Shown one piece after another: positions 47,726 to 58,300 of a stretch of 64,000 nt of DNA; positions within the stretch are counted from its first letter, which is position 1; each line of letters opens with the position of its first letter. Below the pieces are notes generated by a model. That model did not search any database. It was not told the origin of the DNA and saw only the letters and a list, made by a program, of their open reading frames with translations. The translations under genes were made by a program, and so were the position numbers. Source of the DNA: Syngnathus acus (lineage: Eukaryota; Chordata; Actinopteri; Syngnathiformes; Syngnathidae); the NCBI RefSeq assembly GCF_901709675.1, contig NC_051089.1, positions 15,115,976 through 15,179,975 of the forward strand. The letters are read 5' to 3'.

Positions 47726-50700
47726 ATGAGGCTGAGAATGCGTAAGGCGTCTCAGCAGCCGATCCCCAGTCTGGCTCCTCGCCCGTCTCGGAGCAAGCGA
47801 AGGCATTCAGAGGTGGAAGAGGATACGCCTACCAGTGGTGGCAGGGGCTTGTTCTCAACTATCAAACAGTTCATCAGAGGAAATGTTAAGGTAATAAGGA
47901 CGATTTTAGACAAGCGTCAGCTTAATCGACAACTAATCTGTGATCTCATTGATCGACAACAGTCAAGTGGTTGTTTACAGCCCATTTAAATTGTCTACAT
48001 CCCCGTCTGTAGTCCTGCGTGAAAACAGACTAGATATTTGGGGGGTTGAATCAAAATAAGACATTTGCTTCTGCTTTTACTTTGACTGACCCTGTTAGTG
48101 AATCACTTCCAAAACTTTCAAGAAGGTTGGTGATTATATCAATCCATCTAGTGTGATATTGCTTAATTGTTGGTTTTAATCATTAAACAACACTAAATAA
48201 ACAACATAATTTAATAATAGTTATTTAATAATACATTTAATAAAAATTTAATAATAAATAGTAATCAAGGGTAAACATTTTTATATATGTATATATATTT
48301 TTATTATATTTTTTTAACATTTTTTAATATACTTTAATGGGAAAAAAATCATTCAATTATTTGAATAGTCTAAATATATTTAATGGTCACAGACCAACTT
48401 ATGTATGTAATAAGATGACACCACAATGCTTTTTTTCCACAATTATTATTGTCTGATTTAAAATTCTTGAGCTCTGCCTGAGGGTGGTCCCATACTGGTT
48501 CACTGCGTACAATAAGTTTACCAATTTCTTCTAACATGCAAAAGCTAATGATTGTGATAAATGAACCACATAGAAGAATAATTTGATTGAGAATATTTGT
48601 TTTCAATAATGATGCAGTTTCTCTTTACTCTTTTCTTTTAATACAAACAAAAAAGAAATCTGACTTTGTTGGTGTGTTAAGGTGCAGCAGGAGAGCCCAG
48701 CCAAGAAGGCTCGCCTCCACTGCGATGCGGACAACAACCTGATCACCTCAACTCCAGACACGAACACTTCCCTTAGGGTTGACAGAAAAGGTTCTGTCAA
48801 CGGATGTGAGTGGCACAGAGAAAAGTTGTACTATTTATTTATTTTGTACTAAAATTAATAGTCATGTGTTTAATGTTGTTTGAATCATATAAATTGCTTT
48901 GCAGCAGTGACCAATCATGACAGGAGTAAGGAGAAGCCCAATGGCAGTCTGGAGGAGACAACTGCTGCTGAAGTGCCCACAAGCCCTCCCAGGACAACTC
49001 TTCTTGGGACCATCTTCTCTCCTGTTTTCAACTTCTTCTCAGCAGCTAAAAATGGTAGTCTTCTTTTTTTTTTTATATATATATAAATAACATTTCCTAT
49101 GATAATACCATTGTGCCATCCTAAGTTTAGCATTATTTATTGTTGTCCGGTTATTAAAATGCTTACCCACCCTCCCTGCAGTCCCAACGGGATCTGACTC
49201 TCCAGACCAGGCATTGGAAGCTGAGGAAATAGTCAAGCAGCTGGAAATGGAACAAAGTGTAGAAACGCCCACCAGAACAGCGGCATCGACACAGGAACAA
49301 TGCACCACCACTAACATCTACTCAAGTGTATCCCAGCTGCCAATTCTGCGACCTCCTCACATCCCTGCTGGATACCACACAGCAGAGCAGGGAGAGACTG
49401 ATGACCTTCCACCCCTCACTGGTAGGTCACATAGCAATGTAAAGTGTGTTTATGAACAAAATTCATTATTAGTGTTTAGAGAGAGATGCAGAGTCATTCA
49501 GTGTTTTGTTTTTGTATGTTGATCGCTCATTTAATATAAACAACTTTTGCTGTGGTCCCAGCTCCAGGCTCCAGTCCAGATCTGACATACATGAACCCTC
49601 CTGCTACTGCAGTACCACCAGAAGCATCCTATGATGAAGACTGGGAAGTCTTTGACCCGTGAGTGCAAGTTATAGTCAACATTTAAGGACCTCCAAACAC
49701 TTCTCATGCGAATTATCTGGACAAAACGGATGTTTCGCTGTGGCGACCCCTTCGGGGAAAAGCCGAAAGGAGCCACGCCATTATTTATCTCTGCTATTGC
49801 GTATTCAATACCTCAAAGGAAATCTAGTTCTGTGATGTATATTTTGTTAACGGTTGGAATTGCCTTACCTGTACTGTGGTCGAAGTACTTTGTATGGTCA
49901 ACTGAACCACGTTTTTGTGTGTTTTTATAGGTATTTCTTCATCAAGCATGTTCCTCCATTAACAGAAGAGCAGCTCACTCGGAAACCAGCCCTTCCTTTG
50001 AAGACCCGTAGCACACCGGAATTCTCTCTGGTCCTTGATCTGGTCAGTTCCAGGATGCAAGATTTAATGAGTCTATGGATTTATGTAGGCTATTTATTCA
50101 TTCATTCAATGTCTTCAAGGATGAAACGCTGGTCCACTGCAGTTTAAATGAGCTGGAGGATGCCGCCCTCACCTTCCCTGTACTCTTTCAAGATGTCATT
50201 TACCAGGTAACTGATGCCCTATTTAGGCCTGTAGGAGAGGTGGCTGAATCCACATTTAGAAAGCTTTGGATAGCCTGCTTGCTTGTCACTCGTGTTGAGA
50301 TATCACCACCTTCTTTTAAAATAAAAAAAAAAGCCTTAAACATCTCCTGATGCTGGCCATCTTTGCTAAAATTGCTACAGTAAAATCAGTTACATTCTTA
50401 GTAAAACAGATCAAGTTCTTTTTGTCCCCCTTGAGAAAAAAAAATCCGGAGGTTTTAGGAAGATGCTGATATGTCAGTCTCCACGGTACTCCCAAAAACA
50501 AACCAAGAATATGATCATGTTGACCGATAAGATTTAAGCTGTATTTTGCACATGTGACCATTTTGTCCTTTACAGGTATATGTGCGCTTGAGACCTTTTT
50601 TTAGAGAGTTTTTGGAACGCATGTCACAAATCTATGAGGTAACTATAGCGCGACTATTACTTATTCCATCTTACCTCATTGGATTTGAAACAATGGTGTT

Positions 50701-51791
50701 TTGCCCCCCGACCCCCTTTTTTTTTTTTTTTTTTTTTTAATAGATCATCCTTTTTACGGCATCTAAAAAGGTTTATGCGGACAAACTGCTCAACATCTTA
50801 GACCCCAAGAAGCAATTAGTGAGGTATGGTCTTTCTTCGTTATAATGATTGTAAGTAGGTTGTGTTTTCTGAATTATTCTCTGACCTTGTCAATTTATCC
50901 TTCTTTCCTGTCATTCCTGATGGTAACTGTAGACACAGGTTGTTTCGGGAGCATTGTGTCTGTGTCCAGGGAAACTACATCAAGGATCTCAACATTCTTG
51001 GCAGAGATCTATCAAAGACCATCATCATTGATAATTCACCGCAAGCCTTTGCATATCAGGTGACCAGAAAGATATAATGTGATATGAATCCTAGTTTTAA
51101 AAAAAGCTGATCTGAGAATGTCCCATGGTGTAGTGACAGTAGCTCCTTTTAGTCAACAGTTGGCTGGTTATTTAAGGCAATTATTAGCTTGGTTGTAATC
51201 CACCATTCCCCAATTAATGGTTTGACTGTCAAATAGGATGACATTGTCAAAAAAAGCAGGTCAAATTGCCTTTTGTTTTGCACAGATTTGAAATCTCATC
51301 AGTCGCCTTTGAACTATAGACTATATACGTACGTGTTCTTTAAACATTGGTGATTTTTATGCCATCATGCAGAAAGCAGACTAGAATCAGACACATTGTG
51401 ACAGCTTTTAACTACTTTATCCATTTTTCCCAAAATGTGAAACTATTCTTCTTCCCATTTATTTTTTCACAGCATTAAATATGACACAAACACAGTGAAG
51501 TTTTTAAATTTGTAACTCCCACACAGTTGTCCAATGGAATTCCTATTGAGAGCTGGTTCATGGACAAGAATGACAACGAGCTGCTGAAGTTGGTGCCCTT
51601 CCTTGAGAAGCTGGTTGAGATGGTAAGATGCCTTTCTTTTTTTTATTGACTCTACCAGCAAGCTTGAACTTGAGTTTTTATGCAAATCTGTTCTGCCTTG
51701 ACCCATGTTGCTACTTCTTCAACAGGACGAGGATGTGCGGCCACATGTACGGGAGAGATTTCGTCTTCATGACATGTTGCCCCCTGATTGA
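47726..51791 (+). CDS. ctdspl2: CTD small phosphatase-like 2 (SCP4/HSPC129), complete
   Basis: Join: 47726-47890, 48682-48805, 48905-49054, 49182-49421, 49562-49658, 49931-50042, 50120-50206, 50576-50638, 50744-50823, 50933-51059, 51527-51622, 51726-51791. This gives 468 residues against 466 in human. The N-terminal half is basic and disordered, with conserved [11 protein letters not shown] and [20 protein letters not shown]. The C-terminal FCPH1/HAD domain (about residues 285-450) carries the catalytic DxDxT motif as VLDLDET (D295, D297), then [13 protein letters not shown] and [12 protein letters not shown], and ends LHDMLPPD. By family knowledge it dephosphorylates phospho-Ser/Thr in the nucleus, including RNA polymerase II CTD and BMP SMAD tails. 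ATG 47726 matches the conserved start. Tandem AG acceptors leave 1-3 residues uncertain at 48682 and 48905. Confidence 0.95.
47891..48681 (+). other. ctdspl2 intron
   Basis: 791 bp, very AT-rich with TAATA/TTTATT low complexity (about 48200-48330). No element recognised. Confidence 0.55.
49716..49775 (+). repeat. Fragment of a common fish repeat
   Basis: ctggacaaaacggatgtttc, then gctgtggcgaccccttcggg and gaaaagccgaaagga, in the intron 49659-49930. I recognise this as a frequent fish dispersed-repeat end but cannot assign the class. Confidence 0.55.
49931..50206 (+). CDS. ctdspl2: ctdspl2 catalytic exons 6 and 7 with 77-nt intron
   Basis: Exon 49931-50042 ends ...[10 protein letters not shown]; exon 50120-50206 begins [17 protein letters not shown]. 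The phase-0 intron 50043-50119 (gtcagt...cttcaag) cuts the DxDxT catalytic motif after its second residue. Retaining it would frameshift (77 is not a multiple of 3) and remove the active site. Confidence 0.93.
50207..50575 (+). other. ctdspl2 intron
   Basis: 369 bp, nothing recognised. Confidence 0.5.
51060..51526 (+). other. ctdspl2 intron
   Basis: 467 bp, nothing recognised. It ends ctcccacacag. Confidence 0.5.
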
Positions 51792-54600
51792 ACTGCACTG
51801 TCTCATCTCAGATGGGGCTTAACAAGAAAGGACTGAAATCCATGTGTGTAAAAAGCCGCTTAAAACAAAATTATCGACGCTTCATTTTTTGTTTTTTTAA
51901 ACCTACTTCAAAAAACACTATCTGTTCAGAAGAAAAATTGTTTTTAAAATAACTGGATGAAATTTTCTTAACGTACACATGCAACAAGACACTTAGAACT
52001 CTGAGTCGGTCCATTTTTTGACGGACTCTTCAGCTGTGGAGTGGGCTATCATCTCCACATTTTTTCAAGGTTTTGGTGCTTTCTCTGTGGTTCTCAAAAA
52101 CCGCCTGTTAAGAGGAACTCAAACCTGAGGCGTTGAACCCAAACCACCCATCCCCTGGTGCTGAAGCTATCGACACTCCAGTCTACACAGGAAAGACTGG
52201 CCTGTAAATCAATCTGCATTTGTGTTTACTTTTTGCCACACTCACACCAAGTCTGTTATCTAGTGGTTGGCAAATTTTGTAGCCTGTTCAATCTGATGCA
52301 TTCCGCTGTAGGTAAACCAAGGTTGTATTGTTCTATTTGTTTTGGTAAACCAATGTCTTTTAGTTTGTAATTTGTGCTTCACCTTTGAAGTGTTTTGAAA
52401 GGAGGCACGAAAATGTTAACGATAAATGTAAGAATTTTTTATTTTTTTTTTTAAAAGAATGTCAGCACATTTTTCTTCTCTGAGGCTTAAAGGTTTTATC
52501 TTCTTCACTGTAGACACAGCAGAGCGCTTTTAGGAAATTTGGTAGAACCCATTGCGTTGCATAAGGCTTGAGGGCATTCATGTTGGAAGTGATGTGTCAA
52601 GTTAATGTTGCAGTATTTGATTTGTCAATCAGTGTTGTCCTTTACTTGTAATCTAGTATTCTGTCTTAATCACAGACTGTGTCTTTCAGTTGTGAAGTGA
52701 AATTTGATGGCTATCAATAGCATATTGACAATGTAGCGCGGCCAGTGTCTCTCGACGTGCGGTCAAAACCTCGAACCAGCCAATATGGCACCAGCAACAT
52801 ATTTTCTCTCGGTCAGTCTCAGTGAGCACCTTTTATGTATGCTTGTACAAGGAAATGATTTTTGTTGAACTTTTTTTTTTTTTGCTCATGAGACAGAACA
52901 AATGTGCATCATAGCGGTGATTTGCTTAATCCAACTTCTTGTCAATGTATCGTGATAACTGGGCAATGTTTTGTTTAAGGTTTGTATCGAAGTGCTTTTA
53001 TATTTTTACTGGCACAAATTGACAGCTTTGGTCTGGGTTGCTACATCGTGCCATACGATTCATTTCTCAGCTTGTAGCATTTTTCAGTGTTCACGCTCTT
53101 AATGGTTAGACAAAAAAAAAAAAGACAATCAGACCGCAGAGCACCAGGCATTCCCGCACGTTTGTGCACTTGCATTTATTTGTGTCCAGTGTGTTAGATT
53201 AGCCAGATGAATCTTGCTCTGCTCTGGCCAAACTCCAAATTCCCGCTGTTGCAGGCAGGCAGATATCAGAGGTGGTTGCCATCTGTTCAGCACCTGGCCC
53301 TTATTGCCTTTTGCGTCGTATGTTTTTTGCGCTCCAGGAATTCGATTGTGCTTGTGTTTCTTGTACAATTTAGGCAAGCTAGGCAGCTGCCTAGGGTGGC
53401 AAAATCATGGAAAAATTCCGCCCTAGCATTTTTTTCCCGCCCATTCCAGCGCTCTCACTCCCCCACCCAAGGTCAAAAACATTTAGGGGGCGGCAAAAAG
53501 ATAATTTTGAAATTGCTGGGGGCGGGGGCACTATTTTTGGGAGTTGCTTAGGCTGACAAATAATCTGACAAATCGTGCAGGGCACAATGAGGTATACTTG
53601 TACTGATGAGTGGACATCTAGACACTGAATGTAAATTGTGCAAGGGTGGAAGTCGCAGGTGTCTTTACAAATCCTCAAGTTTTAGAACAACTAGATGGAA
53701 GCATTGGAGCGTGAAGTGAAGGTTTGAACAATGCGAAAAAGAACACTCACTTTGAGCTGCCGCCCCGGTGCCCACATCTCCCACCAATTGTTTAAGCCAA
53801 CTTTTTGTATGCAAGCCTCACTGAGAGATTGTGTGACGGTTGTGAGTTTGAATGGTTCTCACGGCTGTTTCTGAAGGAACTCGGAGAGGCATTTAATGCG
53901 CGTCATCCAGCTCCTTTTAATGTGCATTACAAGTTTATTGTACACTTGGTGTGGTATAATACATCCAGCCTGGTGTTTTTTATCCTTAAAGTAAGGAAAC
54001 ATATTTTGTATCTTGGATTTTAAAAAGGCATGTTTATTATATCAGCTTTTAAACTGTATTGATTAACTTCAGATGGAGTGTTTTATTTTCTCTTGAAAAT
54101 ATTTGTTTAGTTTAGCCCAATGTCACTAAACTGTTAAGCTTAGCATGTAGAGGATACAGTTTGGTTTGTGGCAGAAGTCCTGAGTTAAATTTTAGTCAAG
54201 GCACTTTCCTGCTAAAAGTAAAGTCTTTCTGAAAAGTAATAATCCCCCCCACCCGTATCCTTCAATCTCATGTTATGCTACTTTACTTGTAAGAATTATT
54301 TGTGCAGAAGATGTATTTAAATGTTTAAGACATCTTTGTTAGCCGCTAGGCTATGTACTATTGTAAAGTGTATATACAGTTACATTGAATTTCTGAAACA
54401 AAGTTTTAAAGTTAAAAGCCTCATTGTTCTTGTTTTTTTTTCCTGGAGACCATGTGAGAAAGTTCTGGAGGGCGGACTGCATATTGGGCTTTTTAGTTTT
54501 TCAGGATGAACCAAAAATGCACTTTAGCTTTTAATTGTGAACTTAAAGGTATAATGTCTAGAATTTAGTGTCATCTAGCGGTGAACTAATAAAATAACCT
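51792..54600 (+). other. ctdspl2: Probable long ctdspl2 3' UTR and spacer
   Basis: AT-rich noncoding sequence with several poly-T/poly-A tracts. Within it, 53365-53545 (taggcagctgcctagggtgg, then caaaatc... and gggggcggcaaaaag) looks like a dispersed repeat. The first canonical AATAAA I see is at 54588, so either the UTR is about 2.8 kb or an unrecognised variant signal is used earlier. Confidence 0.4.
54588..54593 (+). terminator. Candidate polyadenylation signal for ctdspl2
   Basis: actaataaaataacc. It sits inside a tract (gtgtcatctagcggtgaact) that resembles a dispersed fish repeat, so its use is uncertain. Confidence 0.3.
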
Positions 54601-55280
54601 AATTTTACAGCGGGTGCATTTTGAAGCCTGCGTAATTGGACGTCTCCGAGGCAAGCCTACCACAATGTCTTCAGCATAATTAAGTGCAAGCGAAATGTCA
54701 TCACAAAACTTTGAGTATTCCTTCAAGAAAGTGCATGCTACTCATTGATCCTGCAAATTGCTGTTTGTCCCCTTTCCTCTCTGCCGAGGACCTGAACTAT
54801 CATCCTGTCATTTCAGTCAAATGCCCTTAAATTTGAGTAAGAGTTCTATGACAATGCACACGTGAGGAAGCACGTGCCTCATCAACCATCACCACCCGTC
54901 CTCCTCATGGATAGACTCACTTGAGGCACATGTCGCATCAGTCCCTGCAGCCAGTCTGCTGTCCTGACTCAGGTTTCCCACGACACAACTTGAATCGTTA
55001 ATATTTCATAATGTCTTACTGCCCAAATCCGGCCTGTGTTTCACGGTCCTTATTTGGCACCCGCCCCTTTTCAACCAGTTTTCAATTTCCGAGAGCAGGT
55101 GTAGATTTGTAGGACAGTCAGGATCATATAGAGGAGAGAAACTTCCGAATCATGGAAGTCACACATCTTAACCGTGACGGAATAGTTACTGTATAAACAT
55201 TCATTATTCTGCAACGGGAATTGAATACGTTCTTTTCAGTGTCTTTTGTGGAGTCGGGGGTCGCTGGTTAATCCCAAACA
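54601..55280 (+). other. strc: Spacer and probable strc promoter
   Basis: 680 bp with no gene. TATAAA at 55192-55197 is 84-89 bp upstream of the strc ATG and could be a TATA box. A cell-type-restricted gene such as strc would fit a TATA promoter, but this is weak evidence. Confidence 0.35.
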
Positions 55281-55314
55281 ATGTGGGCTACTTTCCCGGT
55301 GTACATCCTATTAG
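55281..55314 (+). CDS. strc: strc signal-peptide exon
   Basis: 34 nt, ATG to donor gtaagt in phase 1, encoding [11 protein letters not shown]. The hydrophobic segment continues into the next exon (GIISDA). The start was chosen because it yields a signal peptide in phase with the long next exon; an AAACAATG context precedes it. Confidence 0.7.
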
Positions 55315-58300
55315 GTAAGTGCAAACATTATTGCCGTGTACGATTGATGGGAAAAAATGGTTTCATAATTCAGTGTCAGTCGTATGGGTTCAAGTCTCTC
55401 ATATTAATATGTGTGGTTCTGAAACTGCGTATGACTTAAAACCTTATTGCATTTGTAGGTTACATTAAAATATCTAAATGTTTTAAAACAAACTCTTTAA
55501 GATTAAATTCAGATGGTTTGAACCTCAGTCAAACAGTTGGCTAAGATTCTTACACTTATCACTAGAGAGAGCCAATTAGAATCACTGGGCTAAGCTACTT
55601 AAATTAGCAGTCTTAATTGAGAAATAACCTTAAATTGGTACACCCACACACACTCAATGACATGGAAATGATCAAAAAGAAACAGACTACAGTACATTAT
55701 TATATTTGCGTGCAACTTGGTGAATAGCAAATGGGTCATTTTCACTACTTGATTAGAACTGAACTGCATCATGAAAACTATTTCTATGATTGTGACTCGC
55801 ATGTATAAGGTAATCAAAATATTGGGAACAGTACACAGTGTGATTCCGTGCTAGGTGCCTCACACATTTCCATTCTCCATGCAAGTATAACTTTGACTTC
55901 TATTTTTTGTGGTGTCATCTGAAATAAAAGCAAAAATCAGTCATTCGTTCCCAATCAATTTAGTTGACACGAGTGTTTCCTTACCTTTTCGCAGGGATCA
56001 TAAGTGATGCCAATCGAGTGAGTCCACAACCCCAACGAAAAATGAGCCAGACCACTAGTTCAGAAACAGACATCCAAAGACTTATCAATCAGATTCGTTA
56101 CTTGTCTGGAGAAAACGCAAATGCAGAGACTTCCTCCACGAATTTCAATCCGCATGTTTTGATGGATGTCTATTCTATCTTCCAACCACTGCTAAGAGAA
56201 GGGCTCATGGATGACCTTCCAAAAACTTTAGTTTGCATTTTATCCGAGAGGCAAGATTGTGGAGCGAAAGCAGAGCTCACAAAGTTGGTTTCTTTGGAGT
56301 TGGGTAAACCGTTGCTGATGCTTTTATCATCTCTGAGATCGCAGACATGTTCTTCCCCGAGTGATGCAGAAGATGCAGATCATAGTATGGTGAGCGGCTA
56401 TCTCAGGACGGGAGAATCAGCTGCTACAACATGGAGCAGCTTCCAGCAGACATTTTTAAGCATTTTTAAAAGCTTGCCGCTATCTGCCACTTTGATGAGT
56501 GCATTAAGTGGTGTGGTGGATGCTGTTGTTACTTACACCTCTAATATCATGGCGATGTTAATCCAAGTACCGATGGACTATGTGAAAATAGCATTGCAGT
56601 TAGGAGTAAGAATTCCATCTGTAAATGAAAGAGAAAGCTGCGAACAAGGTAACATGTCAGTCTGAATTCAGCAATATTTTCTCTGATGAAATGTATCGCT
56701 AATCCCTTTTCATTGTTTTCCATGACTTCAGGAGATCTCAAACAACTTATAATGTGGTAAGCGATGAGTGGATTTCCCTAAAATCTACATACAGCTGACA
56801 CAAACACACACAATCAAAATATAGATGTAATATGGAGAGAACATTTGACAAAACACTTTTTAGTTTGTGTGCATTGAGATTTTCTTCAGTATTTTAAGAT
56901 TTTTTTTTTTTTCATATATTAGCAGTCCAAGAGTCAAAAACACATTTCCCAGAATAGAGCTCATACCAATGGTATGCTGTTTTATCGAATGAATTTGTTG
57001 AATCTGTCTCTTAGGGGAATGATCCACAACGTGAGCTGGTCCTTCACCAACTCATTTATTGACATCCTTCTGGAGAACCTCCTGACCCCAGAACAGACCG
57101 TGTGCACATATCCTGGTCCAGAATGTCAGAATTCTCCCTCCTTCGAACGCAGTCTCCCAGAAGCAGCCATTGATAATAGTCATGACATACTGCTTCGATG
57201 TGATCGGCAAACGTTTTCTGAGCTCAACGATACACTTTGTGGTGAAATTCTCTACGGATCTAGAGAACAAACGTCCACATTGGTGCTCTCCTTGTGCCAG
57301 GCGCTCAGCTCGCTCAGCGCCCGGCAGATCGAACTGCTATGGAGCAATACGTGCTATGTCATTCAAGCACTGGTGTCCCCATTCCTCGGCAGGTCATCGG
57401 AGTGCAGCCCACTCGTCTCGCTCACACCTCCCCGACAAGCCAGAAATGCCCCCAACCTCCAGCAGCTCGTGTGTAACTATACCAGCTGGTTAGAAAACCA
57501 GGTGGTGGATGGCGTCCTTGTATCTCTGTGCAGCGACAACGAACAGGAGGAGTTTGTGAAGCATGTGTGCAATGATGCCTTACTCTTGAGGAAGTTGCTC
57601 TCCAACCAGATGAACAGTTGGTTGTATGGCTACTGTGCAAATTCCACAGCAGACCACGGCTACCTGGTGGATCAGTTTTGTGTCTACCAGCAGTGGATTG
57701 ATCAACCTACGGTTTCGGTACAGCCAAATTTGCTGGAGTTCTGTATTAGCCTAGACAGTCCGAGACTTACAAAACTCATGTGTGAGCATACAGGCTTCTT
57801 CATGTTGTTATTCTCCAATCCGGAAAATGCAAGGTTCATGCCAATCTGCACAACTGTGTCACTTCCACCACCATTTCCTGGCCCAGGTCCGCTATCATGT
57901 CAATACTCTGAGTGGGAAGATGTCATGCAAATTACAACAGATGTCTTGGCACAGTGTATACGCAATGAGGCCGCGGATTTTGCAGAGAAGGTTTGCGCCA
58001 ATAGAACCTTCCTAAATCGCCTTTTACGTAATCAGGACAATGCCTGGCTTGAGGATCATTGCAGCACCGCTTTGATTTTGCCACCCACGATGGCTCCTCA
58101 ACCTGTTCGTATTTCGGACTGGTGCGACTACCAATCGTGGAAGGATCGACAGGTGGACGATTCAGTGGTCGGACTGTGTTGGCAGTATGACCAGCTTGCT
58201 TTTCAGAAGAAAGTCTGCTGTGAAGGGACTTTGTTTGAAAAGCTCTTACAGGACCCCAACAATAAATGGCTGAATACTGTGTGCGCAGACAAGGAAACAG

